This document shows positions 37,861 through 46,050 of a DNA stretch of 64,000 nucleotides, in pieces. The number at the start of each line of letters is the position of its first letter. Position 1 is the first letter of the stretch. The notes under the pieces are model-generated. The model made no database searches and was not told where the DNA came from. It saw only the letters and a program-made list of their open reading frames with translations. The position numbers and the translations under genes were made by a program. This stretch comes from Lentzea waywayandensis (GTDB taxonomy: Bacteria; Actinomycetota; Actinomycetes; Mycobacteriales; Pseudonocardiaceae), in NCBI RefSeq assembly GCF_900115955.1, contig NZ_FOYL01000020.1, positions 17,726 through 81,725 of the forward strand. Reading direction: 5' to 3'.

Positions 37861-38454
37861 ATGGAGTGGATCACCCGGTTGATGGAGGCGTTGGGCTCGC
37901 CCGGCGCGGGCATCGCGGTCGCGCTGGAGAACGTCTTCCCGCCGGTGCCGAGCGAGGTGATCCTGCCGCTGGCCGGGTTCACCGCCGGCCAGGGCAGGAT
38001 CTCGCTGGTCGCCGCGATCCTGTGGACGACGGCGGGATCGGTCGTCGGTGCTCTCGTGCTGTACGGCCTGGGCGCGTGGCTCGGACTCGATCGGCTGCGC
38101 AGGGTCGCGGACAAGATCCCGTTCGTCACGGCGTCCGATGTGGACAAGGCCGACGCGTGGTTCGACGAGCACGGCAACAAGGCTGTGTTCTTCGGCCGGA
38201 TGGTGCCGGTCGTGCGGAGCCTGATCTCCATCCCCGCCGGCGTGTCCGGGATGCCGATCGTGAAGTTCACGCTCTACACCGCGGCCGGCAGCCTGGTGTG
38301 GAACACCGCGCTGATCCTCGCCGGGTACGCGCTCGGCGACAACTACGAGCTCGTCGACCGCTACCTGGGCTGGGGCTCGACGGTGGTGCTGGCCGCGCTG
38401 GCCATCGCCATCGTCTGGTTCGTGGTCTCGCGCTCGAAGGCACGCCGTTCGTAG
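37861..38454 (+). CDS. DedA-family membrane protein
   Basis: DedA-family (SNARE-associated, PF09335-type) membrane protein of 197 aa. Conserved features are the ENVFPPVPSEVILPLAGFTAG segment, the FFGRMVPVVRSLISIPAGVSGMP motif with its essential Arg, and four or more hydrophobic segments. Family members act in undecaprenyl-phosphate or phospholipid flipping and membrane homeostasis. The ATG at 37861 is chosen because upstream codons are charged and not family-like, and a leaderless promoter fits it. Its last 94 bp overlap the end of the convergent MFS gene. Confidence 0.9.
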   Translation: MEWITRLMEALGSPGAGIAVALENVFPPVPSEVILPLAGFTAGQGRISLVAAILWTTAGSVVGALVLYGLGAWLGLDRLRRVADKIPFVTASDVDKADAWFDEHGNKAVFFGRMVPVVRSLISIPAGVSGMPIVKFTLYTAAGSLVWNTALILAGYALGDNYELVDRYLGWGSTVVLAALAIAIVWFVVSRSKARRS

Positions 38455-39587
38455 AGCACCGACGCCACCGCGATCGCCAGGCCCGCCACCGACAGCGCCA
38501 CGCCGACCCACGCCGTCGAGGTGTAGCCCCAGCCCGCCGCGATGGCCAGGCCACCGAGCCACGCGCCCGCGCCGTTCGCGACGTTGAGCGAGGAGTGGTT
38601 GGACGAGGCCGCGAGCGACGGAGCGTCCGGCGAGGCGTCCATCAGCCTGATCTGGAGGGCGGCCGCCAGGATCTGCACGACGAAGCCCAGCAGGAACAGG
38701 AAGAAGAACAGGAACACCGGGATGCTCGCCGTGAGCCCGAACAACACCAGGATCACGCAGACCGCGACCAGCCCGCCGAACACCGACCCCGTCACCGACC
38801 GGTCGACGAACCGGCCGCCGAACGTCGCACCGAGCGTCATGCCGAGCCCGAACAGCGCGAGGATCCACGGAACGGCACCGCCCGGCAGCCCGGCGACCTC
38901 GGTCGTCAGCGGGGCGACGTAGGAGTAGACGGCGAACATGCCACCGAAGCCGATCATGCCGGTGAAGATCGCGAACCACACCGTCGGGCGGCCGAACGCC
39001 CGGACCTCGCCCTTCATCGACGCGCCCTCGACCTTGGGCACCAGCGGCACCCACGTCGCGATCGCCGCCGCCGTGATCAGCGCGATCACCGAGACCGCCA
39101 GGTAGGCGGTGCGCCAGCCGATCTGCTGCCCCGCCGCCGTTGCGAGCGGTACGCCCACGAGGTTCGCCACGGTCAGTCCGACCATCACGCGCGCTACGGC
39201 CGTGCCGCGCCGTTCAGGAGCAACGAGCGTGGCGGCGACAACGGCCGCGATGCCGAAGAACGCGCCGTGCGGCAGTCCGGCGACGAACCGCGCGACGAGC
39301 AGAAGCGTCTTGTCCTGCGCGGCGGCCGACAACCCGTTGCCCAGGGCGACCGCGAGCATCAGGCCGATCAGCATGCCCTTGCGCGGGAGCTTGGCGCCGA
39401 GCACCGCGATCAGCGGCGCGCCGACGACGACTCCGGCGGCGTAGAGGCTGATCGCGTGGCCGGCCTCGTAGTCGGGGATGCCGAACGTCTCCGCGATCTG
39501 CGGCAGCAGTCCCATGGTCGCGAACTCGGTCGTACCGATGCCGAACCCGCCGAGCGCGAGAGCGGTCATGGCGCGGGTGGTGTTCAA
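38361..39587 (-). CDS. MFS transporter (DHA1/AraJ-Cmx type), first of two paralogues
   Basis: Drug:H+ antiporter-1 family MFS exporter of 408 aa with 12 predicted transmembrane segments. The N-terminal FGIGTTEFATMGLLPQIAETF and the LPHGAFFGIAAVVAATLVAPERRG loop are hallmarks of the AraJ/Cmx group of arabinose or drug exporters. It is clearly paralogous to the gene at 39617-40828, directly upstream on the same strand with a 29-bp gap, so the pair is probably co-transcribed. Its polar C-terminal tail extends across the end of the convergent DedA gene. Confidence 0.88.
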   Translation of the reverse strand: MNTTRAMTALALGGFGIGTTEFATMGLLPQIAETFGIPDYEAGHAISLYAAGVVVGAPLIAVLGAKLPRKGMLIGLMLAVALGNGLSAAAQDKTLLLVARFVAGLPHGAFFGIAAVVAATLVAPERRGTAVARVMVGLTVANLVGVPLATAAGQQIGWRTAYLAVSVIALITAAAIATWVPLVPKVEGASMKGEVRAFGRPTVWFAIFTGMIGFGGMFAVYSYVAPLTTEVAGLPGGAVPWILALFGLGMTLGATFGGRFVDRSVTGSVFGGLVAVCVILVLFGLTASIPVFLFFFLFLLGFVVQILAAALQIRLMDASPDAPSLAASSNHSSLNVANGAGAWLGGLAIAAGWGYTSTAWVGVALSVAGLAIAVASVLYERRAFERETTNQTMAMASAASTTVEPQPR

Positions 39588-39616
39588 GGCTTCCCCATGG
39601 CTCGTGAGCAGCGGAC

Positions 39617-40828
39617 TTAGTTAGCTACCGCATCGATTTTACGGGTCTTCTGAAGCGCTTCAAAAGACTCCGGACCGGTGCCGCTCCTCACACGTCGATC
39701 GAGGAGTACCGAGACGATCGCGACCGCGAGACCGCCGACCGCGAGCAGGGCTCCGATCCAGTTCGGCGCGGTGTAGCCGAGGCCGCGCTCGATCGCGAGA
39801 CCGCCGAGCCACGCTCCACCGGCGTTGCCGAGGTTGAACGCCGCGATGTTCGCCGCACTGGCGAGGGCCGGCGCGCCTTCCGCGGTCTGCATGACCCGCA
39901 TCTGCAACGGCGGCACCGTGGCGAACCCGGCCGCACCGAACAGCACGATGGTGATCGCGGCGAGGACGGGCGAGTGCGCGGTGAACACGAACGCGGTGAG
40001 GATCGCGGCCAGCGCGATCAAGATGATGATGGTGCTCTTCATGACCGACCGGTCCGCCGCCTTGCCGCCCAGCAGGTTGCCCGCGAACAGACCGACACCG
40101 AACAGCACCAGCAGCCACGTCACGGCACCTGACGAGAAGCCCGCGACCTCGGTCATCATCGGCGCGATGTAGGTGAACGACGCGAAGACACCCGCGAAGC
40201 CGAACGCGGTCATCAGCAGTGCGAGCCACACCTGCGGGTTGCGGAACACGGCGAGTTCGCTGCGGAGGTTGCCGCCCTGGGCCTGTTGCCGCGGCACGAG
40301 GAACACGATGCCGAGCAACCCGATCACGCCGAGCACGGTCACCGCCCAGAACGTCGAACGCCAGCCCAGCTCCTGGCCGAGCGCCGTGCCCATCGGCACG
40401 CCCAGAACGTTCGCCACGGTCAGACCGGTGAACATCAACGCGATGGCGCTCGCCCGGCGTTGCGGCGCGACGAGGTCAGCGGCGACGACCGAGCCGACGC
40501 CGAAGAACGCGCCGTGCGCCAGCGCCGCGATCACGCGCCCGCTCATCAGCACGCCATAGGTGTCCGCGAGCGCGGAAACCAGGTTGCCCGCGATGAACAG
40601 CACCATCAGCCCGAGCAGCATCTTCTTGCGCGGCAGGCGTCCGCCGAGAACGGTCAGCAACGGCGCGCCGATCACGACACCGAGTGCGTAACCGGAGATC
40701 AGCAGCCCCGCGCTCGGAATGGAAACGCCGAGGTCAGTGGCCACCTCGGGCAGCAGTCCCATGATCACGAACTCGGTCGTGCCGATGGCGAAGGCGCTGA
40801 TCGCGAGGGCGAGCAGGGCGACAGGCAT
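39617..40828 (-). CDS. MFS transporter (DHA1/AraJ-Cmx type), second paralogue
   Basis: DHA1-type MFS exporter of 403 aa. The N-terminus MPVALLALAISAFAIGTTEFVIMGLLPEVA and the LAHGAFFGVGSVVAADLVAPQRRAS loop match Cmx/AraJ transporters, some of which confer chloramphenicol efflux. The ATG at 40828 with AAGGA upstream is chosen over an earlier frame opening. It is paralogous to the next gene downstream. Near its 3' end the codons for SFEALQKTRK form a 24-nt near-perfect palindrome centred on AAGCGCTT, which may act as an operator for the downstream copy. Confidence 0.88.
   Translation of the reverse strand: MPVALLALAISAFAIGTTEFVIMGLLPEVATDLGVSIPSAGLLISGYALGVVIGAPLLTVLGGRLPRKKMLLGLMVLFIAGNLVSALADTYGVLMSGRVIAALAHGAFFGVGSVVAADLVAPQRRASAIALMFTGLTVANVLGVPMGTALGQELGWRSTFWAVTVLGVIGLLGIVFLVPRQQAQGGNLRSELAVFRNPQVWLALLMTAFGFAGVFASFTYIAPMMTEVAGFSSGAVTWLLVLFGVGLFAGNLLGGKAADRSVMKSTIIILIALAAILTAFVFTAHSPVLAAITIVLFGAAGFATVPPLQMRVMQTAEGAPALASAANIAAFNLGNAGGAWLGGLAIERGLGYTAPNWIGALLAVGGLAVAIVSVLLDRRVRSGTGPESFEALQKTRKIDAVAN
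39645..39668. promoter_or_regulatory. Near-perfect 24-nt palindrome inside the MFS coding end
   Basis: Eleven of twelve base pairs are symmetric around GAAGCGCTTC, with a single C/A mismatch. It lies 58-81 bp before the start of the downstream MFS gene, a normal operator distance. The core is one base pair shorter per arm than the LacI-like sites at 51-57 kb. It could be a LacI-type operator inside coding sequence or a fortuitous hairpin. Confidence 0.3.
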
Positions 40829-40865
40829 GTCACACAGTCCTTGAAGTCGTAGGTTGTCCGCGCGA

Positions 40866-40893
40866 GCAATAGTTGCATACGCGGGCAATTGCA
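40866..40893. promoter_or_regulatory. Alternating GCAA/TTGC inverted repeats before the MFS pair
   Basis: GCAA-TAG-TTGC (40866-40876) is followed by GCAATTGC (40885-40892), so TTGC-N8-GCAA (40873-40888) forms a dyad. It lies about 40-65 bp upstream of the MFS start at 40828. The arrangement resembles a MarR-type operator, but no such regulator is adjacent, so this is tentative. Confidence 0.35.
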
Positions 40894-40931
40894 GGCGACT
40901 CCTGTATCGGTGAAGCTCGTCACGCGAAAGA

Positions 40932-40957
40932 AGGCCGGCCCCAGCAGGGACCGGCCT
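40932..40957 (-). terminator. Rho-independent terminator of the carbonic anhydrase gene
   Basis: AGGCCGG/CCGGCCT plus CCC/GGG arms close an AGCA loop with one internal mismatch. On the minus strand the stem is followed by TTCTTTC. It lies 17 bp past the carbonic anhydrase stop. Confidence 0.7.
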
Positions 40958-40974
40958 CCGCGTTCAGATCCGGC

Positions 40975-41709
40975 TCAGATGCGCGGGACACCCACGAACG
41001 TCCGGCCGTTGAGCGGCTGCGGCGCACGGGCGTTGCCGGCCGTGAACAGGCCCTTGAAGCGCGCGATGGTCGCGGCCGACACGTGCTGCTCGCCGGTCAG
41101 GTACCACTCGACACCCTCGGTGAACGGCGCCGTGGTGAGCGACCCGGTGTAGTGCAGCGTGTGGTGACCCGAGGGCAGCAGCCGGTTCAGGTCGATGGAC
41201 TCGATGTCGACCGGCGCACCGCACTCGGGCGAGAGCTTGGCCAGCACGTCGTCCACGACGGAGTGCGAGCCGACGACCAGCGGAACGCCGACCACGAGCA
41301 GCTTGCCTTCAGCGCTGCGGTGCACGAGGTGCATCTCGAGCGGGGTGTTGCGGCCGGCGAACTGGTGCTCGGACGGCGTGTGGAAGTGGAACTGCACCAG
41401 GTCGTATCTGGTGCCGGCGACGGTGACGTGGCCCGCCCCTGGCTCGACCTCCGCCTCCTCTGTCTCCTCGTGGTCGCGGGTCGTACAACCGGCAGGGTTG
41501 GCCGCGTCCTTGCGGATGTACTTCAGCTCCAGCGCGGAGTGCCCGTAGGACACGTCGAGCTTGGGCGCGTGCGGGTCGAACCGGATCGCGTTGGGCGTGA
41601 CGTTCACCGGGCTTTGCTTCGGTGTCGCCGACTCTGCCGCGCCACTCGCGAAGAACGTCGCGGTGAGCACGAGCGGAAGAAGAGCCGGAAGGGACCGCTT
41701 CAGGTTCAT
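40975..41709 (-). CDS. Secreted alpha-class carbonic anhydrase
   Basis: Alpha-carbonic anhydrase of 244 aa with a signal peptide (MNLKRSLPALLPLVL, cleavage near SGAAESA). It hydrates CO2 to bicarbonate outside the cell. The zinc ligands are visible in QFHFHTPSEH (two His) and EMHLVH (third His). QSPVNV at the mature N-terminus and PLNGR near the C-terminus are typical of the family. The ATG at 41709 has AAGGTGG 5-6 nt upstream. A perfect 20-bp palindrome directly before the ribosome site implies repression by a dimeric regulator. Secreted alpha-class enzymes are uncommon in actinomycetes compared with beta-class ones. Confidence 0.94.
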   Translation of the reverse strand: MNLKRSLPALLPLVLTATFFASGAAESATPKQSPVNVTPNAIRFDPHAPKLDVSYGHSALELKYIRKDAANPAGCTTRDHEETEEAEVEPGAGHVTVAGTRYDLVQFHFHTPSEHQFAGRNTPLEMHLVHRSAEGKLLVVGVPLVVGSHSVVDDVLAKLSPECGAPVDIESIDLNRLLPSGHHTLHYTGSLTTAPFTEGVEWYLTGEQHVSAATIARFKGLFTAGNARAPQPLNGRTFVGVPRI

Positions 41710-41718
41710 AACGCCACC

Positions 41719-41738
41719 TTTCACCCGATCGGGTGAAA
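41719..41738. promoter_or_regulatory. Perfect 20-bp palindrome upstream of carbonic anhydrase
   Basis: TTTCACCCGATCGGGTGAAA is fully symmetric and lies 10-29 bp before the ATG, touching the ribosome site. A symmetric site of this length is typical of TetR- or GntR-type operators. A related core, CACCCGATCGGG, recurs at about 47877 after the SGNH hydrolase gene. Confidence 0.6.
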
Positions 41739-42023
41739 TGGGGAGGGGAGTGTGGTCGCGCTCTCAGCGGCGGAATTAATTCCCGGCGTTCCACCCGGGA
41801 CCAGACTGAACTGATTCAGCGCCAGGACGTGCGTATATGCTGGTCAGCGGGCTCAAGGGCACGTTTTTCGTTGACGTCGCAACCTCGAATTGAGACAGCG
41901 CCGAATCGGTCGCAAGAATTGAAGAACCAGCACGTTCTTGATCACCATTGTCCGATTTACGCCGATTTGCCAAATTTGCCGGAAGTGACACCATTAACGG
42001 ACCGTGTGCGGCAGAATTACCTG

Positions 42024-42374
42024 ATGGTCACCGTCGCCGACATTCGTGCCGTGGCACTGACGCTGCCGCGCACCACCGAACACCTCATCCGCGACCGCGT
42101 GAAGTTCCGCGTGGGCCAGATCGTCTACGCGGCCCTCTCCCGCGACGAGACGGTGCTGGGCTTCGGCTATCCACGCGAGGAACGGGAGGCGCTCGTCGCG
42201 AGCGACCCCGTGAAGTTCGCGTTCCCGAGCCAGTCCGACATGCGCTTCCAGTGGGTGCACGCCTCGATGGCCCAGCTGGACGTCGAGGAGATGACGGAGC
42301 TCGTCATCGGCGCTTGGACGATGTGCGTGCCGAAGAAGGTCATCCGCGCGCGCCTCGGCGAGGACTTCCTTTAG
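42024..42374 (+). CDS. MmcQ/YjbR-family protein
   Basis: MmcQ/YjbR (CyaY-like fold) family protein of 116 aa. The N-terminal VADIRAVALTLPRTTEHLIRDRVKFRVG and the middle FAFPSQSDMRFQWVHASMAQLD match the family, whose members are small DNA-binding-like proteins of unclear function. The ATG at 42024 is chosen on family length; no strong ribosome site is seen. The 280 bp upstream (41742-42023) are distinctly AT-rich for this genome and contain no gene I can support. Confidence 0.83.
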   Translation: MVTVADIRAVALTLPRTTEHLIRDRVKFRVGQIVYAALSRDETVLGFGYPREEREALVASDPVKFAFPSQSDMRFQWVHASMAQLDVEEMTELVIGAWTMCVPKKVIRARLGEDFL

Positions 42375-42525
42375 TCAACACTGAAGCTATCGCGCGCACC
42401 ATTTTTGAGGGAGGCGAACGTGCCGTCACGGTGCGCGGTGGGCCGGAACCCTTGCACCAGGCCGATTCGCGCGCCACGCTCGGGGTCCCAGGCCGTCCGC
42501 GCCGGCGACGTACAGCAGCCCGCGG

Positions 42526-43395
42526 CTACTCAGCGCAGAGGCAGCCCACCCCGCGTTCGATCCACTCCTGCCCCGTCCACTCCGGATGCCGCTCGATCAG
42601 CAGCGCGCGCACCTCCGCGACGATCTCGTCGAGCGTCATCGCAGAGTCACGGCGCCGCCAGGTCTCGTCCCGCAGCTCGCCCAGGTAGTCCCGAACTCCT
42701 TGCAGCACCTGAACATCACCCACCGATCCGTGTCCAGGCACGACGATCCGCGGCTGACCGGCGATCAGCCCGTCCATCACGTCGATCCACGCGAGGCCGG
42801 AGACGTCGGTGTCGTGCGGCGGGAACCACGGGAAGATCGCGAACTGCCCGGTCTCGGCCAGGTCGCCGGTGAACAGCACGCCCGCGTCCGGCACCTCGAT
42901 CACCTGGTCCCCCAGCGTGTGTCCGCGGCCGGTGGGCCTGAGCAGCACCGTCCGGCCGCCGAGGTCGAGCGCGCGGACGCCGTCGAACACCTCGTCCGGC
43001 ACCGGCACCTCGACGCCGGCCAGCCGTCGCGCGATCGCCCCGCCGAAGCCGCGGAACATCTCCAGGTAGCCGGATCCCTTGTGCCGCAGGTCATCCGCCT
43101 GCGCCCGGTTCACCAGGTAGGAGCTTTCGAACACGGACGCGCCGAACGCGTGCTCCGGGTGGAAGTGCGTCGTCGTCAGGTGGATCCGCCGTCCGTTCGC
43201 GACCTTGTCCGCGAACGTGAGCACCTCGGTGGCGTTGGCGAGGCCGAGTCCGGTGTCCACGACGAGAATCGCCTCGGTGCCGCCGATGATCCCGATGTTG
43301 GGCACCAGTGCGACGTGCTCGTTGGGGATCACCAGCACGTCGGCGGCCACCTCGGCGGCACCGGAGACGTGGACGGCGGGGTCAGGAAGGTTCAT
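42526..43395 (-). CDS. MBL-fold metallo-hydrolase
   Basis: Metallo-beta-lactamase-fold hydrolase of 289 aa. Metal motifs in order are TTTHFHPEHAFG (HxHxEH, with Glu in place of the usual Asp), GRGHTLGDQVI, DAGVLFTGDLAE (metal Asp) and IVVPGHGSVG. The Asp-to-Glu change in the first motif is the only departure and may alter metal preference. The fold covers many thioester and lactone hydrolases, so the substrate is open. The ATG at 43395 has GGAGG just upstream. It is divergent from a LysR gene across 82 bp containing a LysR-type box, so it is the likely target of that regulator. Confidence 0.87.
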   Translation of the reverse strand: MNLPDPAVHVSGAAEVAADVLVIPNEHVALVPNIGIIGGTEAILVVDTGLGLANATEVLTFADKVANGRRIHLTTTHFHPEHAFGASVFESSYLVNRAQADDLRHKGSGYLEMFRGFGGAIARRLAGVEVPVPDEVFDGVRALDLGGRTVLLRPTGRGHTLGDQVIEVPDAGVLFTGDLAETGQFAIFPWFPPHDTDVSGLAWIDVMDGLIAGQPRIVVPGHGSVGDVQVLQGVRDYLGELRDETWRRRDSAMTLDEIVAEVRALLIERHPEWTGQEWIERGVGCLCAE

Positions 43396-43450
43396 GCCTC
43401 CACTCCACCCGCGGGATGCGGCGCGCGTCCAAGACCATCTGCGCACACCC

Positions 43451-43467
43451 GATACCGCGCGAGTATC
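43451..43467. promoter_or_regulatory. LysR-type box between the MBL and LysR genes
   Basis: GATACCGCGCGAGTATC is GATAC-N7-GTATC and contains the T-N11-A motif recognised by LysR regulators. It lies in the 82-bp divergent intergenic region, 11 bp before the LysR ATG. Confidence 0.65.
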
Positions 43468-43477
43468 GTGCCTGATC

Positions 43478-44299
43478 ATGGAGCTGCGGACCCTGCGGTA
43501 CTTCGTCGCGGTCGCCGAGGAGCTGCACTTCGGCCGTGCCGCGCAGCGACTCCACCTGAGCCAGCCACCGCTGAGCCGGGCGATCAAGCACCTGGAGCAC
43601 GACCTCGGCGTCACGTTGCTGGACCGCTCCCCCGCGGGCGTGACGCTGACCGACGCGGGCCAGATCCTGCTGGCCGAGGCGAGAGTCCTGCTCGACCACG
43701 CCGGCCGCATCCGCGCCAAGCTCGCGCGGACCACGATCACCGTCGGCATGCTCGGCGACCACGGAACCCGCATGGCCGAGGCGTTCCGGCGCAAGCACCC
43801 GAACGTCGAGATCCGCGTGCGCGAGACCGACCTCACCGACCCGACCTGCGGCCTGCGCACCGGCCAGGTCGACGTCGCCCTGACGCGCGGCCCGTTCGAC
43901 GAGAGCGGCCTGAAAACCCTGGTGCTGCGCCAGGATCCGGTCGGCGCGGTGCTGCGGTCCGATGATCCGCTCGCTGCTCGCGAGCGGATCACCACCGCGG
44001 ACCTCGCGGACCGGGACTGGTTCCAGTTCCCGGACGGCACCGACGAGATCTGGCGGAACTACTGGAACGGCGGCGAACCGCGCGGCGGCCCGACGGTCCG
44101 CGCCGTCCAGGAGTGCGTGCAATCCGTGCTGTGGAACGGTTCCGTGGGGCTGGCGCCGCTCGGCCACGACCTCGGCGAGCTCGTCGTGGTGCCGTTGACC
44201 GACATGCCGCCCAGCCCGGTCGTGATCGCGTGGATCAAGGACGACCCGCTCACGCTCGACTTCGTCGAGGCGGCATCTCAGGCCTACCCCCGGCTGTAG
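43478..44299 (+). CDS. LysR-family transcriptional regulator
   Basis: LysR regulator of 273 aa. The N-terminal winged helix-turn-helix (LRYFVAVAEELHFGRAAQRLHLSQPPLSRAIKHLEHDLG) is canonical. The effector-binding domain has the periplasmic-binding-protein layout and is somewhat short. By the usual LysR rule it should control the divergent MBL-fold gene and itself through the T-N11-A box between them. Its stop region overlaps the convergent metalloprotease gene by 16 bp. Confidence 0.93.
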   Translation: MELRTLRYFVAVAEELHFGRAAQRLHLSQPPLSRAIKHLEHDLGVTLLDRSPAGVTLTDAGQILLAEARVLLDHAGRIRAKLARTTITVGMLGDHGTRMAEAFRRKHPNVEIRVRETDLTDPTCGLRTGQVDVALTRGPFDESGLKTLVLRQDPVGAVLRSDDPLAARERITTADLADRDWFQFPDGTDEIWRNYWNGGEPRGGPTVRAVQECVQSVLWNGSVGLAPLGHDLGELVVVPLTDMPPSPVVIAWIKDDPLTLDFVEAASQAYPRL

Positions 44300-45981
44300 C
44301 CCCACTTCGTGCGCGTCGCCGCGTCCTCGACGCCGGTGAAGCCCTCGTTCGGCACGAACACGTCCTCGCCAAAGTCGATGTCCGTGTCGTCGGCGTTGCC
44401 ACCGATCGCGTCGGCGCCGACGGCGAACATCCCCTTCGGGTTGCCGCCCTGGTCCATGAGCGTGTCGTGCTCGTTGAACTGGTGCTGGTGCCACGAACCG
44501 GAGAGGTGGCCCAGCTCGTGCGCCGCGATGTTGCCCAGCACGCGGCCGACGAACAGGGCCTTGTCGCTCTGCGGCGTGATGTAGGTGTTGAGCGAGACGG
44601 GCGGGCCCGCGGGAGCGCTCAGCAGGTCGAGCTGGACCATCGCGGTCTCCTCGTGCCCGAAGTTGCCGGGGTCGATGGACTGCGCGATCGCCACCGTCCC
44701 CACCCCGGACTCGGCGATCGAGCCGCCGATGACGAGCCTGCTGACGTTCTTCTGGCCCCAGGGGTCGGCGTGGTCGCGGCTGTTGAGCAGCTTGACGCCG
44801 AAGTTGCCGTGCAACGCCAGGTTCTCGCGGATCGTGTCGACCGCGACGGACACGACGCGCTTCTCGTCGGCCGCGCTCAGGCCCCAGTTCGCGAGGAACT
44901 TCGACAACGGCGACAGCTGCTTCTCCCCCGGCGGGCCCCACACCGTCGTGTCGACGAGAGCACCGTCGAAGTCGACGAAGATCGTCTGCGGTCCGGCTTT
45001 CTCGCTGCCGGGCCGGAACGCCCGCACCGTCAGCTGGTACCGGCCGGTGCCGTCCTCGACGCCGACGTAGTAGCGGCCGTCGCGCGGGGCCAGGAAGTCG
45101 GCGGCCGCGTTGCCGCCGCCGGGCAACGGGTTCTCCTTCGGGTAGACGCCGGAGAAGTCCTGCCGGGAGCCCATCGCCTCGCGGCCCCTGCTGTCGTGCA
45201 CGGCGACCTTGCGCGCGGCACCGGCGACGGACGCGCCGATCACGTCGCCCGCCTTGAGGTCGACGGCGAAGAAGTCCTTGTCCCCCTTGCCTTCGCCTGC
45301 CCCGAGCGTCAGTTCGTACGCGCCGGACGTGTTCAGGGCGCCGGTGACGCGGACGAAGAAGTCCGCGCCCGCGGCCAGGTCGACCTCCAGGCGGGCGTCG
45401 GTGCTGACGCCGACCGTGTCGTTGGCCGCGATCTCCTTGCCGGACGCGTCGAACACCGTCAGCACGGTGTCGAGGTCGCTGCCCTCGGTACGGGTGTCGA
45501 CGGTCGTGTGACCGTTGCCGCGCAAAAGGTAGAAGTCCTGGTCCGCGCCGGTGATCTTGCCCGTCGTCCGGATCGCGCGATGGGTCGTGCCGACGCCCGA
45601 GTCGCTCGCGGTCTGCCGGCTGTCGTTGGGTTCGGCGAACTCGGCGACGACCGGCATGGTCGGGTCCGGGGCCAGCGAGCCCGTGAACAGCGCGCCGCGG
45701 TGCCGGCGGAAGTCCGTGGACTCGGCGGTCCACGGACTGTCGTTGCGCCCACGCGCCGATGCCGGCTCACGTTCGGCGTAGGTGTAGCCCGGTGCTGTTG
45801 CCGTGAGGATCCGTGCCCTGGTCTTCGCCTCACGCGCCTTGGCCGCCTTGGCCAGGTCGACCGCGCCCGGATCCGCCAGGAAGGCCAGCAACGGGTCCGG
45901 CTGCACCACCGCCGGCGCGGCCACTGCGGTCTGCCCGCTCAGCACCAGCGCGGTGACGGCGATCGCTCCCACTAAACGCAT
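44284..45981 (-). CDS. Secreted zinc metalloprotease with pre-peptidase-type domains
   Basis: Secreted protease of 565 aa. The signal peptide (MRLVGAIAVTALVLSGQTAVAAP) starts at the ATG at 45981. Residues ~130-330 contain repeats of the bacterial pre-peptidase C-terminal type (QDFYLLRGNGHTTVDTRTEGSDLDTVLTVFD, then KDFFAVDLKAGD). The C-terminal catalytic part has HELGHLSGSWHQH, an HExxHxxGxxH metzincin zinc site, followed by the DTLMDQGG turn that may provide the Met-turn. It is a metzincin-like enzyme whose target is unknown. An inverted repeat CTGGT-N8-ACCAG lies at 45990-46007 just upstream. Confidence 0.87.
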   Translation of the reverse strand: MRLVGAIAVTALVLSGQTAVAAPAVVQPDPLLAFLADPGAVDLAKAAKAREAKTRARILTATAPGYTYAEREPASARGRNDSPWTAESTDFRRHRGALFTGSLAPDPTMPVVAEFAEPNDSRQTASDSGVGTTHRAIRTTGKITGADQDFYLLRGNGHTTVDTRTEGSDLDTVLTVFDASGKEIAANDTVGVSTDARLEVDLAAGADFFVRVTGALNTSGAYELTLGAGEGKGDKDFFAVDLKAGDVIGASVAGAARKVAVHDSRGREAMGSRQDFSGVYPKENPLPGGGNAAADFLAPRDGRYYVGVEDGTGRYQLTVRAFRPGSEKAGPQTIFVDFDGALVDTTVWGPPGEKQLSPLSKFLANWGLSAADEKRVVSVAVDTIRENLALHGNFGVKLLNSRDHADPWGQKNVSRLVIGGSIAESGVGTVAIAQSIDPGNFGHEETAMVQLDLLSAPAGPPVSLNTYITPQSDKALFVGRVLGNIAAHELGHLSGSWHQHQFNEHDTLMDQGGNPKGMFAVGADAIGGNADDTDIDFGEDVFVPNEGFTGVEDAATRTKWGYSRG

Positions 45982-46050
45982 GCATCCCCCTGGTAGTAGA
46001 TCACCAGACCTACACCGTGAGACGGACGCAAGTGAAGAGTTCTGGCCCAA

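Noticed and set aside
38361-40828. Chloramphenicol resistance by Cmx-type transporters
   Set aside because: Family resemblance only; DHA1 exporters of this type have many substrates and the paralogue pair lacks a resistance context.
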